Part shown: in pieces, positions 1 to 9,833 of the stretch
Numbering within the stretch: the stretch's first letter is position 1
Layout of the letters: each line of letters opens with the position of its first letter
Origin: Burkholderia sp. PAMC 26561
GTDB lineage: Bacteria > Pseudomonadota > Gammaproteobacteria > Burkholderiales > Burkholderiaceae
Direction of reading: 5' to 3'
Length of the DNA: 64,000 nt
NCBI RefSeq assembly: GCF_001557535.2
Contig: NZ_CP014309.1
Location: 372,001-436,000 of the forward strand
Position numbers and translations under genes: made by a program
Notes under the pieces: model-generated
Database searches by the model: none
What the model saw: the letters and a program-made list of their open reading frames with translations, nothing else
Told to the model about the DNA's origin: nothing

Positions 1-212
1 GGGGGTTGGGTCGTCACGTTCTTGGGTCGAACTATTTCCGCTACGTCCGTGATCCGTGGGGCAGTTACGCGGAATACTCGTTCGATATCGACTTTATACC
101 GGCTGGCGTCGACTGGCCTGCTGCCGATTACCTCCCCGAGGATTCGCTTTACGTCTGGGGACCGGCCGTCCCTGAAGATTTCGTGACTAATTTTGAAGGA
201 GATTCAGTATGA
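1..212 (+). CDS. VOC-family (glyoxalase/extradiol dioxygenase-like) protein, C-terminal end only
   Basis: The reading frame is open at the left edge of the window, so only about the last 70 residues are seen. They contain GRHVLGSNYFRYVRDPWGSY followed by a Trp-rich tail, the pattern of the second beta-alpha-beta module of vicinal-oxygen-chelate proteins annotated as biphenyl-2,3-diol dioxygenase-like or glyoxalase-like. In that family the conserved His and the Glu in the strand after DPWGSYAEYS usually bind the metal. The stop overlaps the start of the next gene by four bases (ATGA), so the two are probably co-transcribed and translationally coupled. The substrate cannot be read from this fragment. 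Confidence 0.7.
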   Translation, partial: GLGRHVLGSNYFRYVRDPWGSYAEYSFDIDFIPAGVDWPAADYLPEDSLYVWGPAVPEDFVTNFEGDSV

Positions 213-1726
213 GGTGGCGGGCGAAAAGACTTTCAATTGCGCTGCTCTCAATCTCATTCGTTGGCGGCCTGATTGTGGCGTGTGGTCACGGTAGCGACGG
301 GATCTTCGACGTAACACAGGGGACCGTCATTCAAAACACGACCGTCGTTAACACTCGTGACGGGACCCTAAACAATGGGCAAGCAGTGGTCATTGACGGA
401 GGAAAAATTACCAGGATCGCGCCGACCGCGAATGTTCGTGTGAGTGGAAGTGCTACGGCGGTTGATGGGACGGGAAAATTTCTGGTGCCTGGGTTCCTCG
501 ACATGCATGCCCATGCGATGGTGCATGTTGACGAGAATCCCAGCTATTTTCCGTTGATGGTCGCCAATGGAATTACGGGCTTTCGGGAAATGGGCGCATT
601 TCCTGGTCAGTTCCCTGACATGGTCTCCCGTGCGCAGCAACTAAACGCAAACAGCGCTGCGGGCCGCATCGACGCGCCGGAAGTTTTATTGATACCGAGC
701 GACATATTTAACGGTACCAATACCGCAGCAAGTGCTGTCCAAGGCGTGGACCAACAGAAGGCGCTTGGCGTGGATTTCATCAAGGTGATCAGCGCAAACC
801 GCGACGCGATGTTGGCGTTCCTGGGTGAATCAAAGCGCTTAGGGCTGCCATTGGCCGGCCATCTCACGCCAGCTGTCAGTGCAAGCGAGTCGTCCCAACT
901 GGGATGGAAATCTATCGAGCATCTTGGCTCCGGAATCGGAATCCTCCTGGATTGCACGACAAACGAAGTTGCAATGCGGCAAACCATGGTCGCCGCTGCG
1001 GGGTTAAGTGCGCCAGCGTATGCGTCTGATACCGCTACGCTGCAGGAATTGTTGGCCACTTACAGTAACGAGAAGTGCCTGAACTTGGCAACAACCTTCG
1101 TCCAGAACGGGACTTGGAATGTGCCCACTCTTCGCCGCGTGAAAGCACTCGAAACAACGGATGATCCGGCGTTTCAAACCGACCCCGATCTGGCTTACGT
1201 TGACAAGATCCGGCTTGCGACCTGGATGCAGTTAGAGCGGACGTTTGCCAACCTTACGCCGTCTAACAAGGCTGCGCTTCGGCAGACTTATGCGTTGCAG
1301 CAATCTGTCACCAAGATGCTAAAGCAAAGCGGCGTCAAGATGTTGACGGTCTCCGACTCGGGCGTTGCATCAGTTTGGGTGGTTCCGGGGTTCGGACTGC
1401 ATGACGAGTTTCATGAGCTTGCGACAGCTGGACTCTCACCGTTGGAAATTCTTCAGATGACCACACTGAACGGCGCTGAGTTTCTCAACCGAGAAGAATC
1501 GATGGGCACTGTCGAAACAGGTAAGAACGCTGACCTCGTTTTGTTGGAAGGCAATCCAATCGAGGACGCAGCCAACCTCGACAGGATCTCCGCGGTTCTA
1601 CTAAAGGGTCGATATCTTGATAAGGCGGTGCTCGCCAAGATGAAAAGCGATGTAGCAACAGCCTACAAGGCGTCAACCACACCCGTCACTGCCGCGGCCA
1701 TTAAAGCGAGCCTGGACGCCGAATAA
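209..1726 (+). CDS. Amidohydrolase-family lipoprotein
   Basis: This is a 505-residue metal-dependent hydrolase of the amidohydrolase superfamily (imidazolonepropionase/prolidase-like branch). The N-terminus is a lipoprotein signal ending LIVAC, with Cys25 as probable lipidation site, so the enzyme should be membrane-anchored on the periplasmic side. Visible metal-site motifs are HAH (residues 100-102) after the strand FLVPGFLDM, later His residues in GHLTP and EHLGSG, and an SDSG aspartate near residue 390. The C-terminal GKNADLVLLEGNPIED motif is typical of the small beta-sandwich that closes the family fold. The GAAGGAG ribosome site is 7 nt before the ATG. It overlaps the VOC gene upstream and precedes a porin, which suggests hydrolysis of an imported amide or lactone, but the substrate is unknown. 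Confidence 0.85.
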   Translation: MRWRAKRLSIALLSISFVGGLIVACGHGSDGIFDVTQGTVIQNTTVVNTRDGTLNNGQAVVIDGGKITRIAPTANVRVSGSATAVDGTGKFLVPGFLDMHAHAMVHVDENPSYFPLMVANGITGFREMGAFPGQFPDMVSRAQQLNANSAAGRIDAPEVLLIPSDIFNGTNTAASAVQGVDQQKALGVDFIKVISANRDAMLAFLGESKRLGLPLAGHLTPAVSASESSQLGWKSIEHLGSGIGILLDCTTNEVAMRQTMVAAAGLSAPAYASDTATLQELLATYSNEKCLNLATTFVQNGTWNVPTLRRVKALETTDDPAFQTDPDLAYVDKIRLATWMQLERTFANLTPSNKAALRQTYALQQSVTKMLKQSGVKMLTVSDSGVASVWVVPGFGLHDEFHELATAGLSPLEILQMTTLNGAEFLNREESMGTVETGKNADLVLLEGNPIEDAANLDRISAVLLKGRYLDKAVLAKMKSDVATAYKASTTPVTAAAIKASLDAE

Positions 1727-1775
1727 ACACAAGTAGTAGTACCCACAAAAAAACCAGTTAGGTTTAGGAGACGAA

Positions 1776-2963
1776 ATGAAAAAGGACATCTGCCTCGCGC
1801 TAGCGCTTCTCTGCGCTGCATCAGGGACATATGCGCAACCGAGTGTCGTGTTATATGGAATTATCGACGAGTCGTTAGCGTACTCTTCTAGCGAAGCGGC
1901 TTCCGCAACAGCACGTGGACAAAGAAACTTCAAGGCACTAACTGGTGAACTTAGTGGGAATCGTTGGGGCCTACGCGGAGCCGAAGATCTGGGCGGCGGC
2001 CTTACTGCGATTTTCACGCTCGAAAACGGCTTCCAGGGAACCACTGGAAAACTCGCGCAAGGCGGCCTTTTGTTCGGACGGCAGGCTTTTGTCGGTCTTT
2101 CAAGCGCCCGTCTGGGTACCTTCACAATGGGTCGGCTGTACGACTTCGGTTACGAATTTCTCGGCTCGTTCCTGGCATGGACCCAGTTCATGGGGACTTT
2201 CGGCGCCCACGTTGGCGACAACGATAACCTGTATCAGACGATACGGAGCAACAACTCGGTCAAATATCAGTCACCGACGCTTCACGGGATTACACTCGGC
2301 ATACTTTATGGGTTTAGCAACCAAGCGTCTGGAAACAACGGCGCCGGCTTCGCAAATAATCGGGACTACAATGTCGCCGTCTCTTACGATGGCGGCTCGT
2401 TCAAGGCAGGCGTGAGCTACATGCGGTTAGACGATCCGTCGTCCACAAATAACACAAATCCCAACGGCACGATCGCTGCGAATCAGTACACCCTCGGCGC
2501 TTCCAGCATTTTCTACAATACCTCGCCCGTTACGCGACAAAGCATCATTGCAGTGGGCGGCACTTATGCGTTCTCGTTCTTGACCCTATCGGCCGTCTTC
2601 AGCGATTCGACTCTTGACTATCGCGACGGTACCCGGCTCCGACTGGACAACTATGAAATCAACGCGAAAAAGCTGATCACGCCCGCGTGGCTTGTTGGCG
2701 CGGGTTATACGTACACTGCTGGCTTAGCGCAAGGCGGGATGAGCATTAAGCCATTTGCGACAGGCAATCATCCTGCCTGGCAGCAGATCAATCTCGGGAC
2801 CGAATATTTTCTGTCAAAGCGAACGACTCTGCATCTCGCTACCGTACTCCAGTTTGCAACACGTGACGCATCTCTTGCGGCGATTAGTTTTAACGGGGCA
2901 GTAAGTGGTAACGACTCTTATAAGCAGATTGCGGTTGTTGCTGGCATCAAGCATACATTTTAG
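1776..2963 (+). CDS. Gram-negative porin (Burkholderia OmpC-like)
   Basis: The product is 395 residues, the usual length for trimeric 16-strand porins of Burkholderiales. A signal peptide ending in TYAQ precedes SVVLYGIIDESLAYSS, the family's first beta strand. The motif NRWGLRGAEDLGGGLTAIF and later GRQAFVGLSS are hallmark strands, and the protein ends in aromatic Phe (KHTF), the outer-membrane insertion signal. An AGGAG site lies about 7 nt before the ATG. It sits 49 bp after the amidohydrolase gene, so it may supply outer-membrane entry for that enzyme's substrate. Confidence 0.9.
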   Translation: MKKDICLALALLCAASGTYAQPSVVLYGIIDESLAYSSSEAASATARGQRNFKALTGELSGNRWGLRGAEDLGGGLTAIFTLENGFQGTTGKLAQGGLLFGRQAFVGLSSARLGTFTMGRLYDFGYEFLGSFLAWTQFMGTFGAHVGDNDNLYQTIRSNNSVKYQSPTLHGITLGILYGFSNQASGNNGAGFANNRDYNVAVSYDGGSFKAGVSYMRLDDPSSTNNTNPNGTIAANQYTLGASSIFYNTSPVTRQSIIAVGGTYAFSFLTLSAVFSDSTLDYRDGTRLRLDNYEINAKKLITPAWLVGAGYTYTAGLAQGGMSIKPFATGNHPAWQQINLGTEYFLSKRTTLHLATVLQFATRDASLAAISFNGAVSGNDSYKQIAVVAGIKHTF

Positions 2964-3803
2964 CGTTTTGGACCTGCTGTGCTTGGTACACCATATTATT
3001 CGGCGCCTAGCGGTAGCATGTTGTCCAGCATGCAGGTGGGGACATGTATGCCGGTGGTCGTCGTGGCGCGCCGGATTGGGCCTGGTTAGTGATGTTGCGC
3101 ATCTGTCGTACACTGCTAACCGGATCGATGCTGATTCGCGGCTTGCGAGCGGCGACTCACTAACCGGCATAGGCAAATTTTAGCGCAGCCTCGATGGGAA
3201 TGCGGAAGTTCTGCTGTTGAATTGAGCACGTTGTAATTTGGGTGCAGGCGTTTCGGTGGGGCTTGGATGGGGCGCAGCCACCGTTTCTCCCTAATACCTT
3301 CAGGAGTATTCAAGATCCACTCAAGAGACGTTCGAAACGATGAGCCGACATCGCCTACGACATCGAAGGTCAGGGCCTGCTATTAAAGCTTGTCGCAGGC
3401 GGAAACTGCGACAGTAGAATGTTCAGGAGACTGCCCGCACAAGTTGCCGAACTATGCCATTGTTGAATATGGCAGACGGTCAAACGCACGCAGCACGGGC
3501 GATATCAACGGCGAGCTTGACATGGAGCAGATCGGGGGCGACGCCGCTTCTGTCATCAGAGACTTGAAACACGGTGTCGCTGATGTGTTCGGCCCCGCAT
3601 ATGTAATAGCCGGTAATCCTCGTGCCGGTGTGGACTGCGGGGCATCCGCTCTACCTCATGCTAAGAAAATCCAGAGCACTTTGATGTCGTACTAAAGGGA
3701 TTGACCCAGGCTTATATTGCCCAGGACCGGGTTACCGACTTACCCCGTGCTAAGGATTGGAAATCATCTAGCGGACCACCTCCCGCGCCCTGCCGGGCGA
3801 CGG
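2964..3803. other. Intergenic region with no convincing gene
   Basis: About 840 bp between the porin and the first IS element. A TTG-started frame of 101 codons at 3390-3695 has no recognisable domain and no clear ribosome site. The last 100 bp probably belong to the left end of the IS110-type element that continues beyond the inserted IS4 element. Confidence 0.5.
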
Positions 3804-3812
3804 GGTTAAAGT
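3804..3812. repeat. 9-bp target site duplication of the IS4 element (left copy)
   Basis: The sequence ggttaaagt occurs directly before the left end of the element and again at 5277-5285 directly after its right end. Nine base pairs is the usual duplication for the IS50-like branch of the IS4 family. Confidence 0.9.
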
Positions 3813-5276
3813 CATCTCGTTATACACAAGTGTCATAGCCGTCGCGCAAGATCTGGATAGTGATCACAGCATCCATGACTCGCTGCATGCCAATCCATAG
3901 CGTCTTCGCGCCTGGTTCGCCGTCGCTCTTGCGCCCAAGAAATCCGCCCAGTGGGCCGACCATCCGTATCATCTGGTTGAGCGTCGGCGGTTTTTTGGGA
4001 CGCGCTTTCTTGCAGAGCACATGGGCGCCGTGTATCTCGTCAGCCGCAAAGAACAGCGACGCGTTCAACTCCGGACAGGTTCTGCCCACACGCATGAGCC
4101 GCGCGATACGCCACGATACGACCATGTACAGCACGAGCGCCTTTTCCACCCGCTCCATCTGTGAGAGTTGCAGTGCCTCGACACCGCAGGCGTTCTTCAG
4201 GACGTTGAAGAACATTTCTATTTCCCACCTCGCGCGGTACCAGTCAACGAGTTCGATGAGGGCATGCGCATCACCTGCTTCCCGGTTGGTCACAAGACGC
4301 CAGATAACAGGCTTCACACCCGCTGGCACATCCACTTCATACGCCTCGACGCAGGTTAGCTTGACACCGGCACGCCCGGGCAGCGTGACGCGCTGGCTAC
4401 GCAGTTCCTGCCTCACTTCACGCGCCTTCTGGCCGTTACGCCCGGGCAGCACGAAGCTGATGTGGCCGAGTACCTTGCTGGCGTGCACCGTCTCCCACAA
4501 ACTTGCTTCGCCCTTGAGCGCGCGATTGTGTTGCGAGCGCATCAGCCAGTCCGCCGGTTCACCCAGTTCCTGCGCACGCTGCATGAGCGCGGCGATGTCG
4601 CCTTCACGATCGGCCACATACACCAGCCGCGTGTCAGGCAGGGCCCGTGCCTGTTCGGCCACGATCTCATAGCTTTCGATCCACCGCGCACTTTCCTTAA
4701 CGCCCCCACGCTTGCCGTTTGCATCGCGTGGTTCGCGCGCCTATATCCATGCGTTCATCACACCCAGCGGCTCCCGATCTGGTGTCACCGCATAGGTCGC
4801 GGGAAGATACATGCCCACCTGTGCTTCATAGCAGAGCGGGCCAGCCCCTTCGATATCCTGACCGTTAAAGTTCAGCTCTGTCGTATCGGCAATGCACAGC
4901 ACCACCGGCAACTGCCCCATGCGTGCCGTGGTACGGTCCCAATGCGGCTGCATCATGTCGCGCCAGTCGATGTGCTCATTGCCCAAAAAGCGATATGCAG
5001 CGATCGTCTCTGACCAGCCTTCGCACGCGCCCGGAATGCTAGCCGTGGGCCGGCTGGCGAACCGTTTGACCAGCTCCTTCGCGCGCCGGTCTCGCCGTGG
5101 ATCACCCAGATCCAGCGTCTCAAATTCCTCGTCCACCCATGCTCCTGCGTCGTCTCGGATCTTCATGCTGAAAATCCGAGAGTAAACGCGAAATCCGCAC
5201 AGTTAACAACCCCCTTGCGGCTACTTTTTTACTCCCCCATCGTTGCCACAAGTGTCGGGTTGTGTATAAAGAGATG
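3813..5276 (-). mobile_element. IS4-family (IS50/Tn5-like) insertion sequence, complete ends
   Basis: The 1464-bp element has terminal inverted repeats catctcgttatacacaa (left) and catctctttatacacaa (right, reverse complement), 16 of 17 identical. They resemble the CTCTTATACACAA core of Tn5 ends. It is flanked by a perfect 9-bp duplication. It lies just upstream of an IS110-type transposase gene, in what was the leader of that element. Its own transposase gene is on the minus strand and carries a single amber codon. Confidence 0.88.
3820..5166 (-). pseudogene. IS4-family transposase with one in-frame amber stop
   Basis: Read from 5166 leftward, the frame codes for a Tn5-type transposase. It starts with the DNA-binding domain (WVDEEFETLDLGDPRRDRRAKELV), followed by the catalytic ADTTELNF aspartate and then VYVADREGDI. 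After MNAWI at about residue 141 there is a TAG at 4741-4743. The same frame then continues for about 307 more codons with no other lesion, through the YREK-like segment DWYRARWEIEMFFNVLK. The expected residue at the stop is Trp, so TGG to TAG is the likely change. Length after repair would be about 449 residues. Without suppression the two parts cannot form a working enzyme. It might alternatively be a sequencing error. Confidence 0.88.
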
Positions 5277-5285
5277 GGTTAAAGT
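5277..5285. repeat. 9-bp target site duplication of the IS4 element (right copy)
   Basis: ggttaaagt, identical to the copy at 3804-3812. Confidence 0.9.
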
Positions 5286-5323
5286 GAGTTTGCCAAAACG
5301 GCTTTAACCGGTAGGAGGTCATC

Positions 5324-6241
5324 ATGAACTATAGCGGCATTGACCTGCATTTGAATAACAGCGTGGTGAGCGTGATTGACGAATCGGACCGCGTGGGCGC
5401 CGAAAAGCGATTGCCGAAAGACCTGGCAAAGATTCTGGCGTTCCTAGCCCCGTGGCGAGCCGAGCTGGCAGGCGTCGTGGTCGAATCCACGTACAACTGG
5501 TACTGGCTTGTCGACGGCCTGCAGGCGGGCGGCTTCACGGTTCATCTGGCCAACACCACCGCGATCAAGAAATACGACGGGCTCAAGCACAGCGGTGACG
5601 AGACCGACGCGCGCTACCTGGCCCATCTGCTGCGCCTGGGCATCCTTCCTACCGGCACCATCCTGCCGGCGAAGCACCGTGAGCTGTGCGACATGGCTCG
5701 CAAGCGCATGCAACTAGTGCGCAGCCGCACCACCCATATCCTCGCCGTCGAGAACACAACGGCACGTCAGTTCGGCACGCGAATCACGAGCAATCAGGTC
5801 AAACAATTGGACGAGGACGCTGTCGACCAACTGCATCTGCCTAAGGACGTAGCGCTTGCGGTTCGCGCGAACGTCGCGGTCATCACAACGCTTTCCGCGC
5901 AGATCGCGATTGTGGAAAAGCGGCTTCAGGAAAAGGTAGCGCCACATGCGGACTTCGCACTCTGACCACAGTGCCCGGCATTGGCCAAACCCTTGCCACC
6001 GTGATCGTGCTGGAAACTGGGTCCATCCAACGTTTCGCCAGCGCCGGCAACTTCGCCTCCTACGCGCGGTGCGTGGACAGTCAGCGCATGAGCAACGGCA
6101 AGAAGAAGGGCGAAGGCAATACCAGGAACGGAAATTCATACCTAAGCTGGGCATTCATCGAGGCAGCCAACTTCTCGATGCACTTTAGCACGGAAGCCCG
6201 GCAGTCCACGAGCGTAAGAAAAGCAAGACCAATCCGGTAGC
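5324..6241 (+). pseudogene. IS110-family transposase, frameshifted and 3'-truncated
   Basis: From a good start with the site GTAGGAGG, the first 213 codons give the RuvC-like N-terminal domain of an IS110 transposase (MNYSGIDLHLNN, ESTYNWYWLVDGL, SGDETDARYLA). At about 5960 the frame breaks (ctctg for expected ctcctg) and continues one frame over with VPGIGQTLATVIVLETGSI, the start of the transposase C-terminal (IS116/110/902) domain. A second one-base loss near 6202 is needed to recover QFHERKKSKTNPVAM. At about 6242 homology switches abruptly to a different IS110-type element. The IS4 element above was inserted in this element's leader. Confidence 0.8.
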
Positions 6242-7187
6242 CATGGAGTGGATGAAGCCGGCAAAGCCGTATTGATCAAACCGCGCGTCTAACGCGATCA
6301 ACTGCTCGCGCTGATCGCCCAGTTGCCGCCCTGTCTCATCGGCATGGAAGCATGCTCGGGTGCACATCACTGGGCGCGGATGTTTCAGCAGTACGGTCAC
6401 ACGGTGAAGCTGATGGCGCCGAAACTCGTGGCGCCGTACCGGATGTCGGGCAAGCGTGGCAAGAACGACGCAGCCGATGCCGCGGCAATCTGTAAGGCAG
6501 TGACGCGCCCCAACATGCGTTTCGTGCCACTTAAGGATGAACCAGCAGGCTACGCTCTGCCTGCATCGAACGCGTCAGGGTTTCGTCGAGGAACGGACCG
6601 CGATCTACAACCGGATACGTGGCCTGCTCTCAGAATTCGGCGTGGTGTTGTCACAGAGCCCGGAACGCCTCCGAAGAGAGCTCCCGACCTATCTGGACGC
6701 TTTGCCCGGCTGGGTCCGGCGCTGTATCAGTGATCTGCTCGAGCACGCCAGCAACATCAAAGCCCGGCTCGCCGAATACGATGGTGCAATCAGCGGAATC
6801 GCCCGAGACGATGAGCGCAGCCGACACCTTGTGCATCTCCGCGGCATTGGCCCGACCACCGCAAGCGCTTTGCTTGCGAGTCTCGGCGCCGGACACGATT
6901 TCAGAAATGGCCGCCTGGTGGCCGCCTGGTGGCCGCATGGATAGGTCTCACGCCAAGCCAGTACAGCAGCGGAGGGAAGGAACGGCTGGGCGGCATCACG
7001 AAGACGGGATGCGTACCTACGAAATCTGCTGATACTCGGAGCTCGCTCGGTGATGGCGAGTCTGGGCGACAAGCAGGACCGTTTCAGCCGCTAGGTGAGA
7101 AGTCTCGTCGAGCGTCGCGGCTACTGGCGGGCGGCTGTCGCCATCGCCGCGAAGAATGCGCGCATGGCGTGGGCGACTCTCAATTAG
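6242..7187 (+). pseudogene. IS110/IS1111-type transposase remnant, 5'-truncated with several lesions
   Basis: The reading starts inside the gene at HGVDEAGKAVLIKP and follows the family through PPCLIGMEACSGAHHWAR, GKNDAADAAAIC, QQATLCLHRTRQGFVEERTA, the helix-hairpin-helix LRGIGPTTASALLASLG and the C-terminal WIGLTPSQYSSGGKERLGG. Lesions seen: a stop near 6287, a frame change near 6537, an 11-bp tandem duplication at 6909-6930 that shifts the frame, another shift near 7008, and a TAG in place of the Trp in FSRW. The natural stop is at 7185-7187. It is fused to a different IS110 element on its left. Confidence 0.78.
6909..6930. repeat. 11-bp perfect tandem duplication
   Basis: The unit ggccgcctggt occurs twice in a row. 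Removing one copy restores the transposase frame to NGRLVAAWIGLTP, so the duplication is the mutation itself, probably from replication slippage. Confidence 0.9.
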
Positions 7188-7226
7188 AGTTACTGTCAAA
7201 TCTGGTGTTTGCGAGGCTCGGCATGA

Positions 7227-8495
7227 TCAGGCGGCAAGCGGTTGCTGAGCCGGTGTGCTGTCGGTCACCGGTAGTCCGTCTTTGAAAGGAACGCCTTGGA
7301 GCAGTGAGGCGACTTTTTCGGGCGCACGAATGCGCCGCCACGATTTTTCCGCCGACTCGATCAGCTTGAATGCGAGGCCCAGGAAGGTCGCCCGCGAGAC
7401 GCAATTGCGCGTGCGGGTTGTTCGATGCCGAACTGTGGCGAAGGTCGACTCAATGGGATTAGTCGTTCGCAAGTGCTGCCAGTGTTCGGCAGGAAAGTCA
7501 TAGAAGGCAAGCAACTCATCACTGTCTTTTGTGAGTTTCTCCGTCGCCTTCGGATACTTGGCCGAATAAGCGTCAATGAAGCGGTTGAAGGCCGCGCGCG
7601 CTTCTTCGCGTGTGGCGGCTTGCCAGATCTCCTGCAGGCCAGCTTTGGCCCGACCATGCTGCGATTTGGGCAAAGCGTTGAGAATGTTTCCAGTCTTGTG
7701 AAACCAGCAACGCTGGTGCCGCGTTTTCGGAAACACTTCGGCCAATGCTGCCCACAGCCCCATTGCCCCATCGCCGGCCGCGAGCAGCGGACCGCTTTGT
7801 AGGCCTCGCGCTTTCAGATCCAGCAAGAGCTCGCACCAGGCGTCCTTCGACTCGCGGAACCCGTCGCCGATCGCGACGCGTTCTTTCGTTCCGTCCGGCT
7901 TCACGCCGATGATGACCAACAAGCACTGGCCATCCGAATCGTCGCTGCGCAACCCCGTGTGGATGCCATCGGCCCACCAATAGACCCAGCGGGCGTCTGA
8001 CAGATCACGCTGATTCCACAGGATGTGCTCGTCGGCCCACTGAGCCTTTAGACGGCTGACCACGTTGGGCGAAAGACCGTTGGCCTCTTCGCCCAGCAGC
8101 ACGCTCAGCGCTTCTCCCATGTCGCCGGTCGAGACGCCACGTAGATACAGCCAGGGCAACGCCGCTGACACGCGGGGTGACTTCCGAATGTAGGGCGGCA
8201 CGATGTTCGAATTGAACTTCACGCCCGAGCCCGAGCGATCGCGAACTTTCGGCACCTTCACGGTGACCGGGCCGATTGCTGTGACGACCTCGCGCTCAGG
8301 CAGGTAGCCATTGCGAATCACAGTCCGTCTTCCATCAAGGGTCTTCACGTTGTCGTATCTTTCTAGCAATGCCGCCAATTCTGCCTCGATCGCTTGCTGG
8401 ACAATCTGCCGCGCGCCCTGTTGAATCAAATCGTCAAGCCCACTGGGCCGTGCTTCCGATTTACCCGCGCTTGTTTCTTCTGTAAGCTTCTTCAT
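7227..8495 (-). CDS. IS256-family transposase, intact
   Basis: A 422-residue mutator-type transposase of normal length for IS256 relatives. The DDE residues are visible: Asp in WWADGIHTG, Asp in AAGDGAMGLWAAL, and Glu in NPIESTFATVRHRT. The CWFHKTGNIL motif between the second Asp and the Glu is also characteristic. No stop or frameshift is present, so this is one of the few potentially active transposases here. The frame ends 39 bp from the IS110 remnant. I could not define its terminal inverted repeats with confidence; candidates begin near AGAGTTAC (7186) and its weak counterpart near 8524-8532. Confidence 0.92.
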   Translation of the reverse strand: MKKLTEETSAGKSEARPSGLDDLIQQGARQIVQQAIEAELAALLERYDNVKTLDGRRTVIRNGYLPEREVVTAIGPVTVKVPKVRDRSGSGVKFNSNIVPPYIRKSPRVSAALPWLYLRGVSTGDMGEALSVLLGEEANGLSPNVVSRLKAQWADEHILWNQRDLSDARWVYWWADGIHTGLRSDDSDGQCLLVIIGVKPDGTKERVAIGDGFRESKDAWCELLLDLKARGLQSGPLLAAGDGAMGLWAALAEVFPKTRHQRCWFHKTGNILNALPKSQHGRAKAGLQEIWQAATREEARAAFNRFIDAYSAKYPKATEKLTKDSDELLAFYDFPAEHWQHLRTTNPIESTFATVRHRTTRTRNCVSRATFLGLAFKLIESAEKSWRRIRAPEKVASLLQGVPFKDGLPVTDSTPAQQPLAA

Positions 8496-9204
8496 TGGTG
8501 GTGGATCTCGGTTTGGCTGGTTGTTACTCTAGACAAGCAACATTCTCAGCTAAACCGCCACCGCCTTCAAATCCCTGCCTCACCCCGAACACCACTTTCG
8601 ACCATAACTCTCTCAATTACGGCGAAGCCTTCAAATACGTATTGGCGACCACATGAACGAACACTACGCCCGATAGGCAAGCAGCCCGATGCATCAGAGC
8701 AACCACGAGGGAGTTGACGATTACTTTGCACTGCCAGCGGTGATGTGAAGCGGGTTGGACCCGCGCAAGGTGTGCCTGTCAGAAGAACGGGGATTACTAT
8801 CCCGTCCAAAGAATGAGGTCCTTGCGCGCGTCTTTCATCAGGGTCCGGGCCAGCAGCCCAATATGACCGCTTGTAGTACAGCAGTCCTTCACCTCATGCA
8901 AGCCGAATGGCTTTGCAACATGTATGCACGCCGAGCTTCGATTTAGCTTGTGCTCAACGGGGATGCCCTTGTAGTTCTTCTGGGGGTGGCAAAGCCACCA
9001 GGGCGATAGGCAACCGACGTACGCCATTCGCTTGAGCCTGATGGGTGTCTGGCGCGATCCGTCGCAGCCATGAATCGAAGAAACGGGTGTGCTCGGCTAC
9101 TGCATTCGGTCGTTTAATAAGAATCGGCTGCTCGCGCAGTCGAGGATTTTGTTTGCTCACTTGACACCAGGACCGCTGATGGGTGTCGACGATATCGCTT
9201 GTAG
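8496..9204. other. Intergenic region, no supported gene
   Basis: About 700 bp between the IS256 transposase and the TetR regulator. The first 40 bp should hold the right end of the IS256 element. Short open frames exist on both strands but show no motif or ribosome site I can support. Confidence 0.5.
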
Positions 9205-9220
9205 CAGAATGATCGTTCTG
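9205..9220. promoter_or_regulatory. Candidate TetR operator, 16-bp near-palindrome
   Basis: cagaatgatcgttctg is symmetric at 14 of 16 positions and ends 13 bp before the ATG of the adjacent tetR-type gene. Its size and place fit an autoregulatory operator for that regulator, which would then also control the dehalogenase gene transcribed with it. This is inference from symmetry and position. Confidence 0.55.
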
Positions 9221-9233
9221 ATAGTCTGACGGT

Positions 9234-9833
9234 ATGCCTCGTTCACGCACACTCGCCAAAGACGCAATAGTCGCCGCCGCCATGGAGCATTTTTGGCACT
9301 ATGGATTCGCTGGCGCTTCCATGGCGGATCTTGTGGACGCAACTGGCGCAAGTCGAGCAGCGATCTACAGCGAATTTGGCGGGAAAGATCAACTGTTTAT
9401 CGCTTGCTTAGACGCGTACAGGGAGAAGATCGTTAATCCCGCCTTTGCGAGGGTTGAAGCTGAGGGAGCAATGCTAAACGCAGTTCGTACGTATTTCGAG
9501 GCGCAGATTTCACGCGGGGTAGCGAAAGGTTTGCCTGGGTCGGGATGTTTATTTGCAAACACGATGATTGAACTTGCGCCGCACGATCACCTAGCAATGG
9601 CGAAGGTTCGCGAACACAACGCCCGGCTTACCGCTGGCTTTTATCAGGTTCTGGCAAACGAAAACGCTGCTGAGGCACGACTTAGCAGCAGTGAAATCCA
9701 CGCGCTCGCCGTGACCATGACGACTTCGACCCAAGGACTCTGGTCTCTCTCGCGAACGGTAGACGATGCAGCGGTATTGCATCGAATCGTTCATACACTT
9801 ATCAGTTTGGTAACTGACAGGGTTAGTAAATGA
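9234..9833 (+). CDS. TetR/AcrR-family regulator of the dehalogenase operon
   Basis: The 199-residue product has an N-terminal helix-turn-helix ([20 protein letters not shown], then [20 protein letters not shown], residues about 10-55) and an all-helical ligand-binding C-terminal domain. The segment [13 protein letters not shown] is typical of the TetR subgroup often annotated as LmrA/YxaF-like. The gene overlaps the haloalkane dehalogenase start by four bases (ATGA), so the two form an operon in which the regulator probably represses itself and the enzyme until a halogenated or related compound binds. A palindrome lies just upstream. Confidence 0.88.
   Translation: MPRSRTLAKDAIVAAAMEHFWHYGFAGASMADLVDATGASRAAIYSEFGGKDQLFIACLDAYREKIVNPAFARVEAEGAMLNAVRTYFEAQISRGVAKGLPGSGCLFANTMIELAPHDHLAMAKVREHNARLTAGFYQVLANENAAEARLSSSEIHALAVTMTTSTQGLWSLSRTVDDAAVLHRIVHTLISLVTDRVSK

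Noticed and set aside
3390..3695. 101-codon TTG-started frame as a gene
   Set aside because: No ribosome site, no recognised motif, and surroundings look like degraded IS sequence.
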